From Sphagnum compactum (taxonomy: Eukaryota > Bryophyta > Sphagnopsida > Sphagnales), in contig OZ234497.1 in NCBI GenBank assembly GCA_965153455.1, positions 12,586,001 to 12,650,000 of the forward strand: DNA of 64,000 nt, read 5' to 3'. A model generated the notes under the pieces. That model had not been told where the DNA came from and ran no database searches. It was given only the letters and a program-made list of their open reading frames with translations. Every line of letters begins with the position of its first letter. The first letter of the stretch is position 1. A program made the translations under genes and the position numbers. Below are positions 44,601-55,517 of this stretch, in pieces.

Positions 44601-47600
44601 GTATTCAGTAACTACTCAACCCACATTGTCTTGCAAGGAGACAAAGACACCCAAAATATATTTGCTACATATGTCTGTAGAACATGAATCATTGACATCC
44701 ATGCAGGGATCTATCATACAACACTTTGACTGGTGGACTTCCAAACTCAGTGGGTGACTTGACAGCTCTGAGGGTCCTGTGAGCCCTCTCCACCTTTTGT
44801 ATATGGGTTACTGTATTGTAGTGAATTTTGTTGATGCATCTGTCTGTAGATTTAGTATCCATAATTGTGGTCTCTTGCAAGCAAATCCGCTTAATGGCAT
44901 TCTGATACCTGAAGTTGAAGTTGCTGATCCAGAGTTTCTTCTACTGTTGGAGATCATGTTGTTGGATGTAAACAGGTATTGTGCTTTGTTGTTCTTTTTC
45001 ACTTGATGCTGTTTTTGAAATGGGATACGGTTGTACAAATATCATTTTCTTTGCAGGAACCTGGAAAGTAATCAGCTGAATGGCAACCTGCCTCTATCCC
45101 TCTCAAACCTGACAAACCTCCAAGTATTGTGAGTCATATTGCAGCCAACTCTTTCCTGTCTATCAAACCTCATGGCAGCATTTGTATGTGTGCTTTACAT
45201 GTTTCTCAGTTCTGTGCGAACAGTGTTTGCCCTAAGGAGGTGACAATAGTGACCAGGGAGCAAACAGATTTGAAAGGGATCCAGAGCCATGTGACCTCAC
45301 TGAAAACACTAACTGACATGAATTTTCTTTTTCCAGGAACATTCAGAATAACCAGTTCACTGGCTGGATTCCTCCAGGATTGCACCCACCCACCTTCATG
45401 TATGTTTCTATGACTATTCACTTTAGTTTCTTGCACCCAGCATCCACCTGGTGATGTCCATGACTCACATAATCTCATTAGTGCCAAAACCACCTTGAGG
45501 TGCTGTCATAATGCTGATCATGTGATGAAATTCCTTGCTCACTGGCAGATTTGGTGGCAATCAATTCAGTACTTCACCAGCCCCTCCTCCCCCTCCATCT
45601 CTTCCTCCTGCCCCACAGTCTCTACCTCCTCCCCCATCAGTAGTCCCTCCTCCCCCATTGATCCAATTACCTCCGCCATTGGTTTCACCAACACCTTCAT
45701 TGACACCAACAGCTCCACCGTTGCTTTCTCCAACACCTTCATCTACACCACGAGCTCCTCCTTTGCTTTCACCAACACCTGTGTCAACACCACCAGCTCC
45801 ACCTTTGCTTTCACCTACACCTTTATCTATGCCACCAGCTTCACCTGTGCAATCACCTTCACTAGTGATAGTGCACAACTCACCGGTGAAGTCCCCTGCA
45901 AGTGCTGCAGTTGTAGCAGGAAGCAAACGCTTCTGGACCCCTGGTTGGATTGCTGGAATTGCAATTGCTGCTCTGTTCTTACTTGTAGCCACCAGCTTGG
46001 GTTTGATGTTCTGCTTATGGAGATTGTGTGGTAAACGGGTATCTGTAAGTGATGAAGAGAAGGTGCATGCACAGGGGGGTTCCCAGGCACAACCTCTTAG
46101 TTCCCCTGTTATGAAAGGTAAGATCTTGGAATGCCAAAACACATATTCTGTTCACCAATTGTGGTGTTCATCTATGACATGTCAGAATGCTAGCATTCTC
46201 TTTTGCTGGAAAGTCAATACTAGGGCATTCAAGTGCTTGTTTGTTCAATTGTGTCCAGTGGGTTGTTAGAATGGGGATGAGGCAGGCACTGACTTTGCCT
46301 CACAAGAAACTTACTAGGGCGTACTATTTGAGAACAGGGAAATCAAGACAATCAAATCCCAGGTCCTTTGCAACAGGTATGGCCAGCTGCAATGCATATG
46401 GAATCAGTCTCAGTTATGTTCTTGCACACAGGGAAGCAGAGAGGATGATGTGTATCCTTCAGATGTTACATTTGTCAACATGTGCTATTTTGCGAAAGTA
46501 TAGCAGAATTTTAAGTATGAGAAACACTCTGTATGTATGATTGATTGCCATCAAATGGGTACTGGCAAAAGAGCCACCACTGGCTCTTAGAAGTGTAGAA
46601 GTACAGACTCACTGTGTGTTGTACCTTTGCAACAGCTGGTCAAGTTGAGGAAGTAATGACAATGAGAGCCTCTCCAGTTGTACAGATCTTAAAGGCCCCA
46701 CCTTCACTCAAAGGCATTAGTGAGAAGGGCCAAGCCAGACTCAGCTCTGGCAAAAGTCCGAGCACAGTGATTGCTGCTACTGCCTTTTCTATAGCAGACC
46801 TTCAAGCAGCTACTAACAGCTTTGCACAAGAGAATCTGATTGGTGAAGGGTCTCTGGGTCGGGTATATCGTGGTGATTTTCCAGATGGACAGGTAAGAAG
46901 TACCATACATCCCTTGTGTGTTGGCTTCCAAGTTCTTTGTGGGTAGGATGGAAGTTCTATATATTGCATCTCTTTGGAAATTTCTGCAACATGCATGTCC
47001 TGAAAGGTTTTGCTGTGCAGGTAGTTGCGGTGAAGAAGCTAGATACATCTGCTGTTCAAGTGCAAGATAATGAAGAGTTTCTTGCGGCTGTATGCACCAT
47101 GGCACATCTGCAGCATGCAAACATCATGGAGCTGATAGGCTACTGTGCTGAGCATGGACAGCACTTGCTGGTTTACCAGTATATGAATGGTGGCACACTC
47201 AATGACACCCTTCATACATCTGACAAAACTGCATTGCATATTTCCTGGAACATGCGAGTCAAGATTGCTTTGGGAGCTGCTCGTGCACTTGAGTACATTT
47301 CATTCTACCACCATTTTCTCATCGCACAGCTGAAGATTTGGTTAGACCTTCCAAGTTCAGTGAGAGCTAAATGACAATAGTTGAGCAAATTTAGTTGTTT
47401 GATGGGTTGGACTGTGTGGCATTGGCATTGCAAATGAGGTTAATGAGAAGAGTTTGGGCCTTCTGTGGCTTATGAAACCAAATAACTGTATGCCAATGTG
47501 CCAGATACTTGCATGAGGTATGCCTACCGGCAATGGTGCACCGGAATTTCAAGTCAGCAAATATCTTACTGGATGATGAGACCATCCCTCATCTGTCTGA

Positions 47601-48730
47601 TTGCGGGATTGCAGCCTTCATCCCCATTGATGGGGAGCGGCAGGTACTTATGAACATTTTTTTTCAGGCTCAATGCATGTGGAAAGCCTCTGTGTGCTGA
47701 ATAAGAGAATTATGTAAGTGCACACATTGATAACTGATACTGAAACGTTGGCAGAGACAGATGTCAGCACAGATGCTGGGATCACTGGGATACAGTGCCC
47801 CTGAGTACACCATGTCTGGACTTTACACTATGCAAAGTGATGTCTATAGCTTTGGTGTTGTCTTGCTGGAGCTTTTGACAGGAAGAAAGCCCTTTGACAG
47901 GTCAGTGCCCTGAAACCCACTTCATGGCCTAAACAAAGAGTTGGCAGCCATGGGCAAATACCTATCTTCATAGAGGTGTATTTCAAGGATTAATGGTGAT
48001 TGCTACAGATTCATTCTGTTGCTAATTTTCCCACCTAAAAGACTCATGCATGGCAATGGGATTTTCTTCCTCTTCAGCACAAGGACAAGATCAGAGCAGT
48101 CACTCGTGAGGTGGGCCACTCCTCAGCTACATGACATTGATGCACTGGTGAAAATGGTGGACCCTGCATTGAAGGGAATGTATCCTGCAAAATCTCTATC
48201 ACGGTTTGCTGATATCATTGCGTTGTGTGTACAGGTAAGTTTCCAGCATTTGTCATCCCTCCATAACTGGAAGAAAATAAGCAATTTTTCTGTAATACAT
48301 AGTAAGTAGTGATTTGGTGCAGCTTTATCTGGATGGTTCAAGTAGTTGCTGGAAAAATGTCACCATGGAAATGGGTGGAAGGATTGATTGAGGTTGGCAT
48401 TTGAATGTCTAGACAACATGCTCCATGCTCCCCTGAAACCCAATCTGTGCAATGCTGTTGGTGGGGAAGTGTGCACAAAGAAGGTGCTATTGGGTGAGCT
48501 GGCACCTGCTGCACATTTGTGCAAACCTCATTCCATGATTTACTGACGTGATGAGTGTGGATATATCTCAATTGCAGCCTGAACCTGAATTCCGTCCACC
48601 AATGTCAGAAGTAGTGGAAGCACTTGTGCGGTTGATGCAACGAGCAAGCCTGAACCAACAGAGATCCAGAGACAACTCAAGTGGATCCAGGCATATCTCT
48701 GATGAACATGAGCCCTCTGACTTCACATAG
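41666..48730 (+). CDS. STRUBBELIG-receptor-family (SRF) LRR receptor-like protein kinase, atypical
   Basis: Sixteen coding exons with GT-AG borders: 41666-41762, 42508-42640, 43303-43374, 43529-43594, 43790-43861, 44393-44464, 44707-44778, 45057-45128, 45337-45399, 45549-46117, 46636-46892, 47021-47292, 47505-47643, 47761-47900, 48078-48234, 48578-48730. They total 2406 bases, 801 aa. Signal peptide 1 to about 28; LRR N-cap with GDPC and WLGVVC (57-69); about six LRRs (77-240), one per 63-72-base exon in the same phase; proline-rich stretch (about 248-345) with three 14-residue APPLLSPTP units; membrane segment 373-397; kinase-like domain about 496-780. GEGSLG (499-504) and VAVKK (Lys520) are present, but the catalytic loop reads HRN (618-620) and the metal motif DCG (638-640). 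This is typical of SRF/STRUBBELIG, which signals at the plasma membrane in tissue patterning, largely without kinase activity. The start is the only ATG giving a signal peptide. Exon 14 could instead begin at 47755, adding two residues. Confidence 0.93.
45712..45837 (+). repeat. 42-bp coding tandem repeat in the SRF proline-rich exon
   Basis: Three units of 42 bases encode [28 protein letters not shown] and [14 protein letters not shown]. Because the unit is a multiple of three and lacks stops in other frames, long shadow frames appear on both strands. Copy number variation here would lengthen or shorten the extracellular stalk without breaking the frame. Confidence 0.9.
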
Positions 48731-51700
48731 CAACAGTAATTCCCTCACAGCTTCTGCAGTAGATCAGGTGTGGTTTTTCTCCGAGTGAAAAAAATTCTCT
48801 GCAATCCTTTCTTGTGATCTTTAACCATTGCCAAAGCAGCAAGTTGGTCACTCACATGTCAGGCTAATATGTTATCATCCAGAACACAGAAAGCACACAA
48901 GAAAGAGCTAGTGAATTATTTCATGATGTTCTTAACACATTACTGGCAAAATTTTCCAGCAGTATTGTTGTCCATCTCTCGTGATAATGTGATCATGAAA
49001 CAAAACACGTGAGAGTTTTTTGAGCTAGATTGTGAAGGTTTGATTTTGCATTCTCATCTGAAACTTGAGTAGGGTAGTGATTATGGTTACAAAAAATTGG
49101 CTGAGGTGTTGACATTCTTTTGATGCTTCCCAATGAGTTGAATTTGCTAGTGTCACCAGTCACTCTGAACCAGATCATGTGTTACTATTGCAACATTGTC
49201 CAAAACAAAGTGGCTTGATCCCAAATAGCCAAGGATCAGCAGTCACCCAAGAATGACCCACAAGTTCTAGTGTCTGTTTTAAAGAGCTGTTCAAAGACAA
49301 ATTGGTTTTCTTTGATGACATGAGAGGCAGATTTCCCATGTTTATGCAAATACCCCACAACCCAAATTCCTTTTTGCAAGCATCAAGGGCTTGTATATTA
49401 CCAGTGTTGTGCAGTTCTTTGATATACTAGAACCTGGGTTAAGGGTCAAAACTGACTATGATTTTGGAGAACCGTCAGTCAAGGCTCCGAACTGGGTCTT
49501 TGATGTTGGAGAACTGTTGGTCAAGGGTTCATATAGGTACCTCACCCTTAATCTGCCAGTTCTTTCTTTGAAAGAGAAGGAACTGCCCAACACTGGTAAT
49601 ACGAGTCGAATTGCAGCCAGAATCTTGTTTGAAGTGCTGGAACCATGGCTGCACAATAACCATGTCCTTCATGAAACTCAATTGGTGAGCAACAAGTTGT
49701 TGTGGATGTGCTCTTGGATATTCCACACCTGATGTTTGAACCAGTCTTTTTGCATGTATATATATCTCTGGTTATGACCTTTTGTATAACTGGACCCAAA
49801 AGCCATGTTCAGGAACTGGGGCTTTTGTTTATCTCCAGAGGATATCTATCTATGAAGGAAGGTAGTTTGTTTTGTTTTGTAGTTATGAGATCCACAAACC
49901 CGGGATGATGCTTCAGATCGTGTTCTTGGTGTCTTTGGAAAGGTCTCGATGAGGAGGTGTGCATGGGCTTGGTTCCATGACGTTTGGACACGTGGTGGAA
50001 GAGTTCTTGAATATTGAATGATTTTTTTTTCACTGAAAATTAAATTAAATTAAATTAAATCAAATCATAGCGCCGCACAATGAATGACTGAAAATTAAAT
50101 GAATGGAAATCATAGGCTCACAATGAATGACTGTGAATGAAGACTGACTGAATTCATCTTAGCAACTAACTGAGAGTCTTCAAGTGATGTATCAACAACT
50201 ACCCACCTTTCTTTTCCACCAAGTTGTCAAAAGTCCTGCCAAAACATGAACTCTTTCCATGGAGGGAGCCCTTACAAATTTTGTCAGTTGCAGCCCCCCC
50301 CTCCTTCTCTTTAAAACTTTACTTTTGGAGCAATCTAGGGATTTTTGGCATTTTCTTTGTGGAGCATGTAAAGCTAGCTGTATGTCATTTTTTCATATTC
50401 TACAGTTACCAACCTCTGTATTCATTCAATAATACTGAAGTTAGTTCAATTATTGAACCAACAACAACAGAAAGGTTTACAGAATGTGTAAAACAAAATT
50501 GCATCCCAATTTGCCTCCAGATTATGTTACCCAGTTATGTTACCCCCCACCAAATGCACCATCCATCCATTGGAAACCCAGTATGACACAGTTGTGGATG
50601 AACAACAATTGAGTTACCAAGGACCCACCCACCTTGGACCCCTAGTTCCAGGTAACCCAAACTGAAACTGATGGTTAACTCCTGATTACCATCTGGTTAG
50701 TCCCTGATTCTAGTCCTCTATTTTTATTTTATTTTTAACTTTTTTTTTTCGGGTCAAAAGTTCTGGTTCCAGTTCTTAAAAAAAAACTGGCAACCCTGTT
50801 CTTGTTTGATTTTTGTTGTTCTTAAAAAAAAAAAAAAAAAAAAAACAAAGAACCCAGTTCCAATTCCAGTTCCAAAATTTAGACCTGATTCCAGTTTGGT
50901 TTTTGACTAATTGGAACTGAAACCACCAACAACAGTTCTAACCTGCCAAAATTGTGTACATAAGTAACCACTGTGGTTAAGAATGGAACTAGAATAGAAT
51001 GAAAAAGTTTATCCTGTTTTACATAACATCCATCCTTAATGGTGCACTGGTGAGTGCTGATTCACTCTGGCTCCCATGAGCACTCTCCCTTCTCTTCTCT
51101 TCTCTTTTCTCCTCTCCCCTCCCCTCCCCTCCCCTCCCCTCCCCTTTCCTTTGAAACTGAGAAAGCCTGCCTGCTTAGTTGTGTTTTAGGCAAATGGCAA
51201 TAGCCTGCCTCTCTAACTAACTATAGAAAGCCACAATTGGCTCTGCTACAACTGTGAACTCCCACGTTGAGAACTTATTGTATACAGCAATGCAATTTGC
51301 AGATTCTCCATGCCACACTATTACAATTATATACATTGCTAGGCTATGGCAGGCAGATTCTCTTCTGGCACCCAACTTGACATCAACTACCATTCAAAAA
51401 TAAAATAGGTTGGGAACTTCTTGGGATGTATGTATGCATGACTGATACTTGTCCAAACATACCCACCATAAATACCTACATAGGTACTTACTTACATACA
51501 TCACATAACCACTTGAGCCCCCCCAACAAGTCCCCACAACAACAACAACAACAACAAGGCAACAAACAGAAAGCTTAGGTGCAATACTTATGATGGACTT
51601 CAATGCACCCAGAACAATCATGGAACTTGGAAAGGCTAAAATTATAGGTCCATTAAGTAGGTAACTCAGGAGGGTGAAATTAGGAAAATGGAAGTGATAA

Positions 51701-52500
51701 TAATAATAATAAGAGCAAAAGCAAAGTGCAACCAGTTTTCTCACAAGCAGCCGAGTGCACACTAGCAAGTTCACACCAATTTGGTGTTTGGGGGGAGGGT
51801 TTAGGGGGGGGGGAGAGGTGGGTATAGGGCCATAGGGGGACTCCCAAAATAAGGGGCCTTTTTAATTTTCAGCATGTGAGAATTTTTGTAAGGAGTGGTT
51901 TTATATGGTGAATTAATGTCAAACAATTATATATATACTATTTTTGTTGGTTTTTTAAAAAAAAAATTGGATTTCATGAAAGTGAAGATTCTTTGCTGAA
52001 AAAAGCACAAATGCTTTTGGAAGAAACATTGAAATTTTTTTCTCAAATTTTTCTTTAAAAAATAGTGAAAACTCATCACCAAAAAAATCACCTTGTTTAT
52101 ATTACTAAAGTCACATCTTATAAAAACACAAGATATTAGAAAAAGAATTGAGAGATAAAAAACACAATAAACTGAAGTGAAGGAATTTTCATTGAAAAGG
52201 ACACGCATCAGAATGTGATCTTATGTTGAAAATGTCAATTTGTTACAAATTTATTCTTTAAAAAAACCTTGTGCTAAAAATGTGAATTTGTCACCAAATG
52301 TAATTTCAAAAAAAGAAAAATTTATTGTGAACAAAAATTTTGTAGTTAGGAAAAAAACAGTTGAAGAAGGAAGAAATTAGAGGAAATAGAAAAAAAGGAA
52401 AAAATAAAAATAAAAATATTTTAGACTGCAGGAAAAAGTAAGTAAGTGGAAGAAAAATTTGAGACACTAACTTAGAAGTCCTAACTTATCTCTCTTTTTC
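48731..52500. other. Gene-free stretch between SRF and GATA genes
   Basis: The first few hundred bases are presumably the SRF 3' untranslated region. No other gene is supported. Simple repeats: (AAATT)n at about 50036-50062, an A-run at about 50826-50845, (CCCCT)n at about 51112-51145, (ACA)n near 51538-51558 and a G-run at 51786-51815. From 51.9 to 52.5 kb the sequence is AT-rich. Confidence 0.6.
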
Positions 52501-52852
52501 TTTTTCTTTTTCTTGTTTGTTCTTTTGGTCTCTGAGATCTCTTCACTTTCTACGTACAATTATACGACCATACGGACAATTGATACATACAGTACTCATT
52601 AGTGATACGTACATTTATACTACCTCTGAAGCTCTTGAAGCTCTGCGAACCTCCTCTGGCGTTGTGAAGCTGCGCGGCGCGCGTCTCTCTCTCTCCCGAC
52701 AAAGTAGTCGCGACCACGGGCCGTGAGCACACACCTTCTTCCTTCCTTCCTTCCTTCCTTCCTTCGTTGGAAGTTTTGGTTTCTTGGAGCTCGTGGGAAA
52801 ATCCTTAATAATTTCTCCACATAAAAGTAGCATTCGAGTTGTTGTTTGGAAA
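52500..52852 (+). promoter_or_regulatory. Putative promoter and leader of the GATA gene
   Basis: Pyrimidine-rich (TCTTTTTCTTTTTC) sequence is followed by TACGTACA and TACGTACATTTATAC words, a (TC)n patch at about 52683-52696 and a (TTCC)n tract at 52738-52765 that would lie in the leader. TACGTAC words also occur before the SRF gene (about 38876). The transcription start is not defined. Confidence 0.4.
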
Positions 52853-54320
52853 ATGGATCATCACTCGGCTCTGATCCGACTACCTCTTGCAGGGCAGCAG
52901 CTTGTGGGACTTGATCATCAGTGCTCACTCAAGAAACAACAAAAGCCTTTGGTGGTGGTTTCTGCAGATGGCGCAGCTGGTCCGAGCCAGCAGCCTTTCG
53001 ACGCAGTAAATTTTCCGATTGACGACTTGCTGGATTTCTCCAATGAAGACATAGCGGGCCCGATAGGTGAAGAAGCTGCAGCAGATCACCAGCTGCAGCT
53101 AGCAGCTGCCTCAAGTTTCACAGCAGTTGTTCCATCAGTTACAAGAGTCGAGACAATTGGTTGCCTGCAGGCAGCAGCACTAGCTTCTTCTTCTTCTTTT
53201 TCTTCTTCTTCTGTGGAGAAAGGAAGTACAGAGCTGGAGCATCTGCACACTGATCCAGAATTACCGCAGTTAGAAGAAGAAGGCACAGCAGCTGCAGCAT
53301 CAATCGAAGAAGCGGACCTCTGTGTCCCAGTAAGTCACGATCAACTCCTCCATCATCTGCACACCTTGCATGATGTCGTCGGTTTGTAGAACGTGGATCT
53401 GCAAAGATGGGGCTTATATTGCTTTCTCGAGACAATACAAGAGGACTGTGCAAAGCAAGTACCTGCATTGCTACTGTGTACTGAAGTGTCCAGCCATTGC
53501 ACTCGAGTTACTCATAGCTGTCGTGCTCTCTCACATTGTGCTCTTCTTGTGAGGCTGGCTGCAGTATATCGAGGAGCTCGAGGAACTGGAGTGGGCATCG
53601 AGGCTATTTCTGGAGGATTCATTCACGGTAAGCGATGATTCTTCCTGCAAGAGGACATGGTCGAATGATTGTAGTAGTGTCATCTCGATTGAGGAGAGGG
53701 AGAGCGAGATCTCGGCCTTATTCACCACCAAGCAGCGCGGCCCAGGGTACGACAAGGCGGCTGCGAGTCCCTTGTCTGTGCTGGACCAGCAGACCAGTGC
53801 CACATCATCGGAGCTGACAGGCAGTGAGCTTCATAGCCTGGATTTCTGTGTGCCTGCACGCGCAAGAAGCAAACGCTCACGGAATGGAGGAAAGACTTGG
53901 ATGTCAGGCATTCTGTCCTCTACTACAACCACCTCATGTGGTACCAGTGCTAGAATCTCGGCAGCAACGTCTCAATGCAGTGCACAACAAGACACGGTAG
54001 AGGAAGGGGAGGAATGGCAATCGTTCTACTCCCAAAGAGCAAAGCAGAGCAGGAAATTATCTGCATCCCAGCAAGGAGGAGGAGAAGTACTACAATGCCA
54101 GCACTGCCAGACTCAGAAAACACCGCAGTGGAGAATAGGACCCATGGGACCCAAAACTCTGTGCAACGCTTGCGGGGTGCGCTACAAATCCGGCAGACTT
54201 CTGCCAGAGTATAGGCCTGCTTCTAGCCCTGCTTACATTGCCCACAAGCACTCCAATTCCCACAAGAAAATTCTGGAAATGCGGAGGCAAAGAGAACTGA
54301 TGGGGGCATCACCAGCTTAG
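52853..54320 (+). CDS. GATA-type zinc-finger transcription factor (plant class A)
   Basis: Two exons, 52853-53329 and 53565-54320 (donor CCCA|GTAAGT, acceptor CTGCAG|TATATC, phase 0), give 410 aa. The N-terminus has the family motif [14 protein letters not shown] (54-67). The exon junction falls in LCVP | [10 protein letters not shown], an acidic motif also shared by class A members. A basic patch ARSKRSR lies near residue 257. The DNA-binding finger is C-x2-C-x18-C-x2-C (Cys337, 340, 359, 362) with [20 protein letters not shown], followed by the basic tail [13 protein letters not shown] and [13 protein letters not shown]. Such proteins bind GATA sites in the nucleus, with roles in light, germination and growth responses; the specific role here is unknown. 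An in-frame upstream extension to 52784 begins with TTG, so ATG 52853 is preferred. It is slightly longer than many seed-plant members because of Ser/Glu/Ala-rich linkers. Confidence 0.95.
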
Positions 54321-55517
54321 CATCACCTTGCTTGTTTGCAACAGAGATTGAAGTGTAAGAAACATCAAATCGTTGCAATCTTTTCACAAATTGAACACTG
54401 GTTGCCCGAGAGGGGACGAAGAGTAGAAAGAAACCAAAACAGATGAGGACTACAATGTGGACTGAAGAAAACTGTGACCCAGCATTTCTTTTCTGGTGAG
54501 TTCTACTCCTCAGAGTAGCAGAGGAATGTTTGTGAATTCCGGAGTAGCTGCAGGAGAGGCAAGTTTGAGGCAGCCGCTCAATTTAGAGACAGAAAGGCGT
54601 GAGAAATTGTGACTCGCATTTGGTAACTAGTTTGAGGGCAAGAAAGAGAGAAAAGAGAGGAATTTCATCATGCAGACATCTGCTAGAAGTAGACTTGGAC
54701 AATGTGACACCACATCTGCCCAACTCTCTCTCCCATCCAATTTTGCTCTGCATTCTGTAACTGCATTTCCAATTCTACTTCTTGCAGCCTAGTTTCTATA
54801 CCCACCATGCTCAAATTGGGTTGCCTTCTAAGTGGCTCTCCAGACAATTTATGATCAATCTGATGACATATTCCAACATTTGATGAAATGATGACAGTTG
54901 ATCACTTGTCTTTGGACGTGATGCAGTCCACATCCGCTGAACAAAAGTCATTGGAACTTTATCCTCCCCAACATAGGTAGAGGAATCTTACCTTAATTGC
55001 TGTAGATTGCACTATGCACCATTTTCTTGAGGTGTACAGCTTCTGGTACCTCTTCAGAAAGTAAGTAGCTTCATTGTCTGATGGTCACACAACCTGTGTT
55101 ATCTCAGTTGGACACTGGATTAGGTTCTATCAAATTGAATTCTCTCCAGATAATGCTGTCAGAAGTAGAACTGACTGGCATTTAAGATAGATGATTCTCT
55201 GTTTGTTGAACTATAAAGAGAGTTCTAGCTACCCTCTGGTAGAGTGGTGAATTAGAGAGTTTTGCCTACATTCATTTTGCTCCATCTTAAAAGGAAAGAG
55301 ATGAAATATGTATTATAAACAATGAGTTTCCAGGGATTACATTTAATAGCAACTGAGAGAGGACAGCAGCTACATTGAATGAAAGAATGAGTTAAGACAT
55401 TCTGGTGACTGACAGTCTGATGTAGCCATCAAAAGCTGCTTGGGGACAGTTCACAAGTGGCCAGAGAGGCTCTCTTGAAGGCAGTCAGACTCTTCATGTT
55501 CCTTCAATAATCACCAG
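54321..55517. other. Convergent intergenic region (GATA / COPI-associated)
   Basis: About 1.2 kb with normal GC and no further coding signal. It should contain the 3' untranslated regions of both convergent genes. No strong AATAAA was placed for GATA. Confidence 0.6.

Noticed and set aside
45495-46142. Long Ser/Thr-rich plus frame and Gly-rich minus frame overlapping the SRF proline-rich exon
   Set aside because: They are shadows of the 42-bp coding repeat. The proline-rich frame is the one that connects in phase to LRR and membrane exons.
52784-52852. N-terminal extension of the GATA protein by 23 residues
   Set aside because: It would start at TTG inside the leader after the (TTCC)n tract. 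The ATG at 52853 is the natural start.
54090-54290. Minus-strand frame across the GATA zinc finger
   Set aside because: Shadow of the GATA coding exon, with no family resemblance.
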